Of a stretch of DNA of 64,000 nt, positions 1-10,447 are shown one piece after another (position 1 is the first letter of the stretch; each line of letters opens with the position of its first letter). This DNA is from Brassica napus (taxonomy: Eukaryota > Streptophyta > Magnoliopsida > Brassicales > Brassicaceae). The translations under genes were made by a program, and so were the position numbers. The stretch is from positions 50,849,218 through 50,913,217 of the forward strand of contig NC_063448.1 of assembly GCF_020379485.1 (NCBI RefSeq), given 5' to 3'. The notes below the pieces were generated by a model. The model did not search any database. It was not told the origin of the DNA and worked only from the letters and a program-made list of their open reading frames with translations.

Positions 1-803
1 AAGGTTTGGTCCAGTTTGGACGACTTACTAGTAAGTCGTCTGTTGAATACTGTACATCAGAGGACTTACTAGTAAGTCGTCCCAGACCCTAAATTTAACC
101 CCTAAACTAAATTGACTAAATTAACTAACTAACCACGTTATAAACCCGTAGTTATACTTAAATAGTGTTTACTATACACAGAATTAAAACACTTAGGTAA
201 ATTTTAAAGTTTTCAAAAAAACATTTATGCATTCCAAAATCTAACCCTAAGAACACATATAATACTAAAACATATGTTGGCAAAACCTAAACCAAAGAAT
301 ATCATGACTCACTACTTTCACTCATCTATGTTGAAAACAATTAACTTTTGTTATATCTTAATTTATATCTCTTAAAACATATGTTAATTACATGATTTCA
401 ATTTTTCGCTTATCAAAATATTTTTTACAAAATTTTTAAATTATTTCTAAGTAAAACTAGTTCAGATAAGTCGTCTGGACGACTTTCTGGTAAGTCGTCT
501 GGATGACTTACTGGAAAATCGTCTGGAAGACTTTCTGGAAAGTCGTCTGGACGACTTACTGGAAAGTCGTCTGGACGACTTACTGGAAAGTCGTCTGGAA
601 AGTCGTCTGGACGACTTACTGGAAAGTCGTCTGGGCAGACGACTTACGGGGGTTAGAAACGTAAAAAAAAATCGGTTTTTTTGTTTGTTCACAAGGGGTT
701 GGTTGTAATTTCATTAGCCTTTTAGGTTACTTTTGCATTTGTTTCAAGTTTGGGTTAACCTTTCTGTTTGAAATCAAGTTGTGAGTCATATTTGGCAATT
801 TTC
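1..803 (-). repeat. Inverted-repeat arm L, MULE-like terminal region
   Basis: This segment is repeated in reverse orientation at 22664-23290. Both copies contain the same landmarks in mirror order: the CAGACGAC/AGTAAGTCGTCC outer motif, the stretch around CCACGTTATAAA, the stretch around CATATGTTGGCAAAACC, and an inner end reading GGCAATTTTCCCC. The inner end resembles the GGGAAAATTGCCAAA-type termini that I associate with Brassicaceae MULEs. The right-hand copy lies just upstream of a DUF1985/Ulp1-type transposon gene, so this left copy probably belongs to a related element whose body lies before base 1. The difference in length is mainly the minisatellite at 463-646. Membership of a MULE family is inferred. 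Confidence 0.65.
463..646. repeat. AAGTCGTC minisatellite, about ten units
   Basis: Short imperfect units built on AAGTCGTCTGGACGACTTAC are repeated head to tail. Each unit is nearly palindromic because AAGTCGTC and GACGACTT are reverse complements. The equivalent place in the right-hand arm (about 22823-22845) has a single unit, so the array grew in this copy only. The Ser/Arg-rich reading frame crossing it is a by-product of the repeat and not a gene. Confidence 0.85.
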
Positions 804-898
804 CCCTTGTTTATTCGCAATCATTTTAGAATAAATAAATCAAAACAATCAATCTTATCTATTGTATATGATATATAATTAAATTTAAACGATATGAA

Positions 899-937
<39 letters not shown>

Positions 938-3900
938 CATAAACACCTATTAAAATAAAATTATTTATTTATATGATTTTATTATCATTGTATATTATTA
1001 TAGAAAAAATTTAAACATTGATCACAAAAGTTTATGTGAGACTTTTAACAGTTTTAGTAATTTATACTCGTTTTGAAAAATTCAAAATACAACATATACA
1101 AAAAAATCTAAATTTTTAATATATGATTAATGTAATTGTGTAATTTATTTTAATAGTAAAGAATTAAACAACAATGATAGAAATCATACAGATTATTAGC
1201 AAATTTTCATTATTTAAAATCATTAATTACTATATATATCATAATCACATTAGGTAATTCCGTAGGTTTTATTTAATGAAATAATATACAATAAATAATC
1301 ATCTTGCTTTAGTTAATATCATATGATATCATATAGTTGGTATTAAATATTTATAGTGAGATATAAAAATCGAATTAGACTAACATGTTTTTCAGTTTCA
1401 ATGTGAGACTGACACTTATGACTAATTATACCTAATTGATTGACACATAAGCAATATATTTTTTTTAATCATTACAAAATTGAGATTACACCTTTTCAAA
1501 TTTTTATCAATTAATATACAGAAGATATGTGTGTTACTTGCACACTGAAATTTTAAAGATTTTGTCTTTCTAGTCACTTTTGTAGTAAAAAAATCACCAC
1601 CCAACACCACTTTAACTTTTCATCACTCAAATATATCTATCCCCTCACAATCTGAGGAAATGTGGGCCAAAAGACCAAAAACCCAATTTATTGAATTTTG
1701 AAGTGATAACGTTAGATGGGCCACATTAAAAGGGTCAATATATTTGAGGATCTTGAGACAAACGAGAGTCTGGTCAAGGCAACCGGAGCCGTGCTTAATA
1801 ATGTAAAATTTTTGGGATCCCTAATCTCTAATTTTTTGTACCTAATAAATATTAGTTAGATTTTTACCGGATTTCAGATCCACTTTTTGTTTGGAACTTT
1901 TTTTTGTTAGAATCTATTTTAGTTAAAATCCTAGAGACTTTAATAGTATTTTTTAAAATCATCAACTTCTAAGTTCTAACCCATGCAAATTAAGATGACT
2001 TGCTGAGAAAAATCAAAGAAATAAAAATTGAAGCAACTTTTGTTGACTTTTAAGGTTTTATCTATTATTATATGGTTTTATATATTTTGTATCATTTTTC
2101 TGAATATAAGTAAATGTAAAAACATTTAAAAGTAACTAAGTTTTAGAGATTTAATATTTTTAAAAGTATCATCATTTTAACACAAAATTTTAACCTTCAT
2201 TTTTATGTTACTAATTTAATAATTTACATCACCTTTTATACACATTTTATATACTATGATAATTTGGTGAAAATTATTAAAGAACCAAAATAAATTAATC
2301 AAAAATTTTACATTCTAATTGTATCATTTTTTGTTTTCTAATTTTTATTCCATGTGGTAAAAATATGTTATTTTGAATTATTTCATTTTAAATATAATAC
2401 GCATAAAATTATATAAACAAAAAAAAATATAATTTCGCCTCGGATCCCTATATCTCTTCCGACTGCATGAAAGGCAACTAGTCAAAGTTATAGTCTCACC
2501 TCTCAAAGTCTGTCGGTTGACGAGTCAATGGAAGTCTCGCGGATATGAAACGGTCAAAAAAGGGTGTTTTATTAATCTTCTGCAAGGAAGGAGACTTATT
2601 ACATAACTTAAGGATAAGATTGAACGATGGAGTAAATGTGTTATTTGTTTGCTCTCACACTTCACCAGCTTTCAATTATCTGTTATTATTCGTTGTTTCT
2701 TTTCTTTTTCAAAACATAAAGTTAACGTTATTTTTTTTAAACATTTCATTCGTAACTAATACATCCAAGCAGGATTATGGTACAAAGTTTCTCAGTCCAT
2801 CAAGGAACCGCATTACAAAAAATGGCTAGAAGCTCGCACTACCTACTAAAAAGAAGATACCACGTCGACAAAAAGGAGACCGTTGCAGGCCTAACGCGTT
2901 GAAGGCGGGAGAATGAAACAAGCTTATTGTACAGGTAACGTTTCTCAGTCCATGGCAGGCATAACGCATTGAAAGTTTCTCAGTCCTAACGCGTTGAAAG
3001 TTTCTCAGTCCAATAAAGTTAACGTTATTAGTTTAGGTCTCATTTATCCTTCAGGTTCTTATTCTAATTTCCAAAAAAAAAATTCTTCCAAAAAAAATTA
3101 CAAAAAAAACTACTCAACACAAAATAATTCGCAAAAGTAGTTAACACAACAAATGATCCAGAAGACAGTGTTGTTATGTTGACGATGTTTCGTGTTAATA
3201 AAGCTATACGTCGAGCTAAACATTTGGAAATAATTAATTAAGAAAAAATGTTAAACCAAGAAAGACAAAGTTAACGCTACGACCAGTCGGTATAGGCCGA
3301 GATCTTCTTAGTTACTACTCCTACAATCAAATGACGTACGTATCTTGGAGAAAACAGACTCATGAATCATGATTACCCAGTTATTTATTAGCAAAATGAA
3401 TTGTGTTACATCATTCTAATTTCATGTTGTCAAATTGATACCAGAATCGCCCAACAATGACCACTACTTTCTTTAGTTTTATTTTTTTGTAGAAAACTAA
3501 AAGATTACCAAGTGGTCTATTCCATCTTTACTCAGGGTTAGGGTTTATCGATAAATAAATAAAAATTAACTAAAAGAAAGAAAGGCTGCCAGATAAAATA
3601 CTAATTTTATAGTATGATGGAAAACCAGAACAGATGTGGTATCGTTAAATATATGTAGCTTCATCAATACGAAGATTTTACATGATATGGTAATTAACAG
3701 CGACGGATTAGTACTATTATGTTAATTAACCGCTTTTCCACACCTATATTTTGATTAGTTTATTATTACAGTTAACTTGACGGATTCAAACAAACGATTG
3801 CGTTAAAGACATATATCAAGCTTGACCGTACGTGGCTTACTTGAGCGGAAGTGTTATTTGGAAGCCCCAAGGATTGTTCTAATTCTTCTCATGCTCCAAT

Positions 3901-4922
3901 TTTCTAGTAGTTGCGATTAGGTCGGAAAATATTGCAATCGTGCTCCTTACTTTACCTCTTAATTTAACTATTATGTTAGTAAATGAAACGTATTTACTGA
4001 TGGATAGTACGTATACTAGTCATGGATTCCAATATTCAAACTACCAAAAGTAACGCATTTGCAAAAAGCCTTTCACATGATAAGTTGATAAAGATCATGT
4101 AGAAAGCCTATAATCTTTTTGTTCATATCAGTTTAGGTCAAAATTTAAACACGGGTTCTAAAGATTTATCACCGCAAAGAAAGCTTGATCCATTGGCGGT
4201 GGAAGATCGAGTTCTAGTAGCCTTTTAATAAATTCGTTTGAAAAAAAAGAAGAAAAGAAATTAATACAGATTTGATGATCTTTATACTCTTGTTGATTGT
4301 TTGTAGAGTTAATGATACTCTGCTGCATTTTTTATACTTCTATTTGGTTTTACTAGTCTACGGCATTTGAACATATCATACTGCGTTTATGCGTACTGAA
4401 TTTTAGTTTACAAAGGTGCGTGATCATGAGTACAACTAATCTAAAATCCAATGGGTCATTCTATATTAAGTAGTGTAATGATCCGAAGATAATATATCTA
4501 CTATTTTCTTACTAATGAGTCAGTGACCCATGCCATGTATGTTGAAGTCTAGTTTAATCAAAACTTGTATAATTTAGGAAGTTAGCGTCTTATAAAGAAC
4601 ATATAGTATAGAACCATTCCATTAAAGTACACTGATAATTACAGGAACCATGCATGCAATGAATCATTAATCAGAAAACAAGTTAAATAGATACATGAAT
4701 GGATTTTTTTTTTCTTGTCAAGGAAAGTGACGTGAACTGCTAATGTCTCTAAACAGGCTTCCATTTGAAGACACGCAGAGAGAAAAAGAGAAACAACACA
4801 AGTTTGGTTAATCATATTAAATTAATTATACGAAGAAAGAAAATAAAACTGCTGAGGGAAAATTAATTAAATAGTGACCCTGGTGGTTTATTAACACCAA
4901 GAGTCTTAGCTTGTATGTTGCA
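804..4922. other. Intergenic stretch upstream of MYB67
   Basis: AT-rich spacer with no supported gene. It contains an (AT)17 microsatellite at 900-935 and a patch of interleaved short repeats at 2780-3016, in which TAACGCGTTGAA and AAAGTTTCTCAGTCC recur. Short reading frames here, such as 1422-1610 and 2545-2829, have no recognisable protein motif. Confidence 0.6.
900..935. repeat. (AT)n microsatellite
   Basis: Uninterrupted AT dinucleotide run of about 17 units. Confidence 0.95.
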
Positions 4923-4930
4923 TATATAAA
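4923..4930 (+). promoter_or_regulatory. Putative TATA box of MYB67
   Basis: TATATAAA lies 42 bases before the ATG at 4972 but only 9 bases before the upstream in-frame ATG at 4939. A normal TATA-to-start spacing of about 30 bases would place the transcript start near 4955, after the first ATG. This supports 4972 as the translation start. It is a prediction from sequence only. Confidence 0.45.
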
Positions 4931-4971
4931 TTAGGAAGATGAGTGAGAAGTGGGAAATGAAAAGAGATGAA

Positions 4972-5126
4972 ATGGGACATCGATGTTGTGGGAAGCACAA
5001 AGTGAAGAGAGGGCTTTGGTCTCCAGAGGAAGACGCCAAGCTTCTTCGTTATATCACCACTCACGGTCATCCTAGTTGGAGTTCTGTTCCCAAGCTTGCC
5101 GGTTTTACATCTCTCTCTAACTCTTT

Positions 5127-5167
<41 letters not shown>

Positions 5168-6017
5168 AATTACTAGTTTCCAACTCAAAACCAATTGACG
5201 ATTAAACATATCGATACATGTTATTTATATATTAATGTTGGTCCATTTACAGTTTCGATGTATGATTTATATATAGTATGTATGTGTGTATATAGGATTA
5301 CAGAGATGTGGGAAGAGTTGTAGATTAAGGTGGATAAACTACTTGAGGCCTGATCTGAAGAGAGGATCCTTTACAGCGGAGGAAGAGCAGACTATCATTG
5401 ATGTTCATCGTATTCTTGGTAACAAATGGGCTCAAATTGCTAAGCACTTACCTGGACGCACTGATAATGAAGTGAAGAATTTTTGGAACTCATGCATTAA
5501 GAAGAAGCTTCTTTCTCAAGGTTTAGATCCTTCCACTCATAACCTTATGCCTTCACACAAAAGATCTGCTTCTTCTTCTAGTAATAATACACCTAAGCCA
5601 AGCAAGACGAAGTCCATCATGACAAACCCTACTTTTGATCAATCAACCACAGCTTTCTCAATCACAAACGTCAATCCTTACACTTCCAATAAACCAAACA
5701 AAGTTAAATCTCCTAACCAGACTACAATCCCCTCCCAAACCGTGATCCCCATCGACCATACCATGTCAAGTCTTTTAAATGATGAAAATATGATTCCTAA
5801 CTGGTCAAATGTTGATGGAATGGCACCAATCCACGAACAAGCTCCCATGTTTTCAAGTGAAAAGGCAGTGATAGGTGTTGAAGATGATGATCTCAACATG
5901 GACATTTTGTTTAACACGCCTTCTTCCTCTACATTTGATCCTGATTTTGGTTCCATGTTTTCTTCAGCAATGTCTATGGATTTCAATCCCATGGATGATC
6001 TTGGCTGGACCTTTTAG
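4972..6017 (+). CDS. MYB67: R2R3-MYB transcription factor, MYB67-like
   Basis: Two exons, 4972-5101 and 5296-6017, joined by a GT-AG intron in phase 1, encode 283 residues. R2 has tryptophans at about 16, 36 and 56. R3 begins with phenylalanine at 69 in place of the first tryptophan, as is usual, and has tryptophans at 88 and 107. The [11 protein letters not shown] helix and the CIKKKL end are present. The C-terminal third is Ser/Asn/Pro-rich and ends in acidic segments ([19 protein letters not shown]) that look like an activation region. The intron after KLAG is the standard first MYB intron; the second common intron, within R3, is absent. MYB67 is chosen because of the neighbours (DNA glycosylase and NANA, the At3g12710-12700 order) and because the MGH-CC start suits the MYB26/MYB67/MYB103-like group. 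An in-frame ATG at 4939 would add 11 residues but lacks family support. Confidence 0.85.
5130..5165. repeat. (AT)n microsatellite in the MYB67 intron
   Basis: Run of alternating A and T within the 194-base intron (5102-5295). It makes the exon 1 reading frame run on into a false poly(Tyr-Ile) tail if the intron is ignored. Confidence 0.9.
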
Positions 6018-8025
6018 TTTTACTTTACAATTTTTTTAGTTTTCTAAAATGTATATAATTTGTACGAATAAGTTCCACTTGTTGTTGTCACTAGTTTTGA
6101 AAGCTGAGATTTTACCAAAATCAGTTTGTCATTTTCTCACTACTTTCGTATAGGTTATTGCTTTCTATTACATAAAGTTGGGCTTGTTAACTCCAATTTT
6201 ATCTATTTACATAAAGGCCCATATAATGATGGGTCGGATTAGTAGGGCTCTTAGGTTATAGTACATGGCTAAAGGGAAAGAAAAGTGCCAAATCCATACC
6301 ACTAAACAGTGTGACCTTATAGACTCAATTATATATTGCATTCATATGATTGATTTTTTTTTTTGTGGTCAAAACATTCCTATGATTGATAAGACAATGA
6401 CGATATATGTTCGATGGATTCATATATACGTTTTTTTTTTGTTCTTCAAAATTCAATTATACGTATTCCACAATGATATATATATTTTTTTGGTTAAAAT
6501 TTGGTTCCCCAATGATATTGATCGTGTGGAAATAATTATGCCAAGTGTTGATGAAACTTCGTGCGAAGCGCGAAGGCAAAGAGGCAACGTGCAACATCGT
6601 CACATGTTCTCTAACCTGTAACCACATTCTTCTAATTTGCTTGTAGGCTTATACTTGTACATGAACTAGCATAAGCGTTGAGAAAGTCAATTGTGTTATT
6701 CTGAAGAAATGATTCACAAGATGGCATTCAACGTATATATAAAATCTTGAATTGTATAAAACTCAATAATAAGAATAACTTTCTTATTAATCTTAAGAAA
6801 AACTCACTCAAAAACCTAAAACTCTCGCACAATCACAAAACTCATAAGTTATACCACACATTGATATCTTCTTATATAGAGATTAGATTTCTCCTAAACT
6901 CTATGAACTTAAGATATTTCATATTTCCTTTTCCTAATCCTTTTGCAAAGCCATAACTCGGTAGGATTAGGTCTTTAACTTGTATCTCAAAATTCATTTT
7001 CTTTCAAGCTTAATCCAACAGTATAAATATTCTGCATAATAGATATTTGATTGGAATGGACATAACGGAGGAAGCAAACATATCATGGATTTAAAAAGGA
7101 CTTAGGAGTAACGGGAAGACAAACACCGAAGCACAGAAGATGGAGAATAAAGATATGTATTAGAGTATTAGCCTATTAGGTAGTGTTTAATATTATAAAA
7201 CTGATAAAAATAAGATATTTAAAAATAGGATATGTGAAACCACATGGTCTGTCTCTTACTCTCTTATCTTATCTCCTCCATCCTAAACAGTCCTTTTGAA
7301 ATTCCTAATTTCCATTTTTCTGCAAAATGTTTAAACTGCAATATGCATACAAAACTGCACATGAATATATAAACAATTGAAAAACGAACTTTTTCCATTA
7401 AAGAGTTGTATTGTCTCTGTAAACTAATTCATATAAATAAATACATAAATAAAATTCAAGATGGAAAGTTGATAATAGAAAATTTAAGTTGCGTGAATAC
7501 TATTCTTCAAAAAAAAAAATATGAGTGAATACTAACGCTATAGATATTGTTTTGAGCATGTGATACAAAAAAAATGAATAAAGGACAGAAGGCGAAAATA
7601 ATACATGAAAGAATATTGAAGTACCAAAAGAAAAGTAAACAAAAATAGTTAGAGGAAGACTTAAAGGTCACATGGATGTGATTTGATGGCATCATTGCAT
7701 CAAATTCTGCACATGCCACTGCCTCTTAACTCTTTTTCATATTCCTTTTCTTTTGTTGTTGCTTGTTGTTATTATTTGATAATTTAATTTCCACACGGTT
7801 TTAGTTTTACAATAATGTTACACTGTAAGAATGTAATTACCCTTAGTTACAACCACTTTTCAACTCTCTATGTCCCTCGTAGTATATATACGTACACAAC
7901 CACTTCTCTTCTCCATTTCATCATCATAAATTCATAATAATCAACTCAACCCTTCTCTCGTCTTACTAAACATTACGGCTTCTTTCTTCCCACATCATAT
8001 AACTTAAGAGTTGATATATAGAAAA
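6018..8025. other. Intergenic: MYB67 3' side and glycosylase promoter
   Basis: No supported gene. The first part is presumably MYB67 3' UTR. A TATATATA box-like site at 7883-7890 lies about 140 bases before the glycosylase ATG and could serve its promoter. Reading frames at 6265-6621, 6747-6956 and 7507-7719 are AT-rich and show no domain. Confidence 0.55.
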
Positions 8026-9322
8026 ATGAGCAGAACGGAGACGATGGGTTTGACCAAAAGAGGAACGTTGCAGTCAAGTAGTTGCAATCGCCTTATGGGC
8101 CGTTCTGAGTCCCTCAAAAGGGACAGTGTGATGAGCAATGGTGGTTCAGCTAAAGTGAGAGGAAGCTTGGAGCGCAAGAAATCAAAGAGTTTTAAAGAAG
8201 GAGAAAGCTATCCTTCTTGGCTCATAACCGAGGCTCCTGGGAGTATAGCCGCCGTGAGGAGGGAGCAAGTGGCTGCACAACAAGCCCTAAGGAAACTGAA
8301 GATTGCTCATTACGGCAGATCTAAATCAACGCTAACTAATTTTACCTCCTCCAAAGTTGTCCCTCTTGTTCACCCTAGCCCTCATCCTCATCCTCAGAGG
8401 TGCAGCTTCATCACCCCTACTTCTGGTATATTAGCCTTTCCATTTTTCTTTTACTTGGTGTATTAGTCTCTCTTCAAAATTCTGAATTTTGTTAATGTCA
8501 TTTTCTCAGATCCTATTTACGTTGCCTACCATGATGAAGAATGGGGAGTCCCTGTCCATGATGACAAGTGCGTTACATATTTTATTTTCTTACAATTTTA
8601 ATACTATCACTTTTATTTTCATAATTGCAACAAAATTTAGTTTATTGAGGGTATTAAAATCTTGGAAATTAGGATATAATCCTAAATGATTTGGTAACCT
8701 ACTAATCTTAAATCTATATCCCCTTATATATTTGGAACTAAAAGTGATTAGCTTTCTTTTGTTTCTTAGATTTTATATCTTACTATAACACATTTTCATT
8801 TTATCCAAATAATAAACTAATTATCTCTATTTCAGGACGTTGTTCGAACTGCTAACCCTAAGTGGCGCGCAAGTAGGCTCCGATTGGACTTCAACCTTGA
8901 GAAAACGCCATGACTTCAGGAAAGCATTTATGGAATTTGAAGCGGAAGCGGTTGCAAAAATTAGCGAGAAAGAGATGAATGAAATAAGCACCGAATACAA
9001 GATAGAGATGAGCAAAGTGAGAGGCATTGTGGAGAACGCAACAAAGATCCTAGAGATCAAGAAAAACTTCGGGTCACTAGAGAAGTACATTTGGGGTTTT
9101 GTGAACCACAAACCCATCTCCACGAACTACAAGTTTGGCCACAAGATTCCGGTCAAGACATCCAAGTCGGAGAGCATAAGCAAAGACATGGTGCGTCGAG
9201 GCTTCAGGTACGTGGGCCCCACTGTGGTTCACTCCTTCATGCAAGCCGCTGGTCTAACCAATGACCACTTGCTCACTTGTTACCGTCACATTCCTTGCAC
9301 TCTCCTCAGTACCAATCCCTAA
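8026..9322 (+). CDS. DNA-3-methyladenine glycosylase I (TAG) family
   Basis: Three exons (8026-8425, 8510-8567, 8836-9322) give 314 residues. The family removes 3-methyladenine and similar alkylated bases by N-glycosidic cleavage in base excision repair. After a basic Ser-rich N-terminus, the TAG fold is seen: DPIYVAYHDEEWGVP in exon 2, LSGAQVGSDW at the start of exon 3, FVNHKP, and a C-terminal MQAAGLTNDHLLTC. The predicted zinc ligands match E. coli TAG: the Cys of RCSFIT, the His of AYHDEEW, and the His and Cys of NDHLLTC. The bacterial LEGQQAG glutamate (E38 in E. coli) is replaced by Ser in LSGAQVG, which is usual for the plant branch as I recall it. The position matches At3g12710. The start at 8026 has good A-rich context; the longer frame from 8011 would begin with TTG. 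Confidence 0.9.
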
Positions 9323-10447
9323 AAGAACTCATTTCTTATTTATTTACTTAATTGAAAGTGTGTTTTTCAACTTTCGGGTGATTTGTGTACAACAAATGTA
9401 GGTGTAGGAGGAAATGGATTGTGTGATTTTAATTGGCATGTAAGATAAACCAGCTGGTGTAGTTTGTGTTTTTTTTCTTTTCTTTTGTGTGACGTTTTTA
9501 TTATAATCACATGTATAAGGGTTTTTGATGTATGTGTGGTGTGACAAATTGAATTAGTAATTGATTTTCATTTGAGTTTAACTTATCTTATAATAACTTA
9601 AGACTAATGTGCATTCTTAGCCAAAGAAAAAGACTAATGTGCATGGGAAAATTCAATATCCTCTTGGGTTTTCAAAATATCGTCTCTATCCAATCTTTTA
9701 TCCAAGATATTTATTTTATTGTTTTAAAATTTGTATTGAGAATTGAAAGAAGAGTACAATAACAAAAAAAATGGTGATTGGTGTTCGTAGAAGCAAATAG
9801 AATGATGATGAAGCATGTGATGCTTCTCTGTCACCAATAATGATTGCATCATTTTAGTGGATGCCATGATGGGATTGGTCATTGCCCATTGGATTGGGTC
9901 ATTCTCCCCATCCCTAATATAACTTCTTTCCCAGTTCTACCCTTTCAATTATTTATTCAAGTTCCAAGGACAAGGCTCCTCCTTCCTTCACTCTCTGTTT
10001 ATATGATCATTGATATTATTTGAATATTTACCCTTATCGTATGTTTTTATAGAAGATGTGGTCTTTAAGTAAGGATGTGACTTTTGGTATAAAACAGAGT
10101 ACTCGACAAGTTTTGTTAATGTTGAGAGAATGTAAAAATGAAAAAGAAAAATCAAATATGCTTTGAGAAGAGAGCACATGAGACTGCAACAACGATGCAT
10201 CAGATTCCTACTTTCCTCAACACCGTAACACAGAAGCAGCCCTTCTTTGTCAGAGCGTGTAAACTTAGTAAAGAGTAAAGACCAAGCTAATGAAGTTATG
10301 GGCCCAACCTGCTCTCTCAACGGCCCACTAAGAGGCTATTATTTACAAGGCCCAATAGTGATTCTATGGAAATGAATGCTATCTAACAAGTTTTGATAGC
10401 ATTATTTACTTGTTCACTAACAAATTTAATTTTGTCAAAACACCAAT
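9323..10447. other. Intergenic between convergent glycosylase and protease genes
   Basis: 3' regions of two convergent genes. No domain-bearing frame is seen; the minus-strand frame at 9988-10320 has no recognisable motif. Confidence 0.55.

Noticed and set aside
463..646. CRISPR-like or Ser/Arg-rich protein from regular repeats
   Set aside because: Units are contiguous with no unique spacers, the genome is a plant, and the reading frame is only the repeat translated.
4939..5166. Separate 75-residue MYB-like gene
   Set aside because: It is exon 1 running into the intron (AT)n; splicing at 5102/5296 restores the full R2R3 domain.
6265..6621. Small gene downstream of MYB67
   Set aside because: AT-rich, Phe/Ile/Tyr-rich composition, no motif or splice support.
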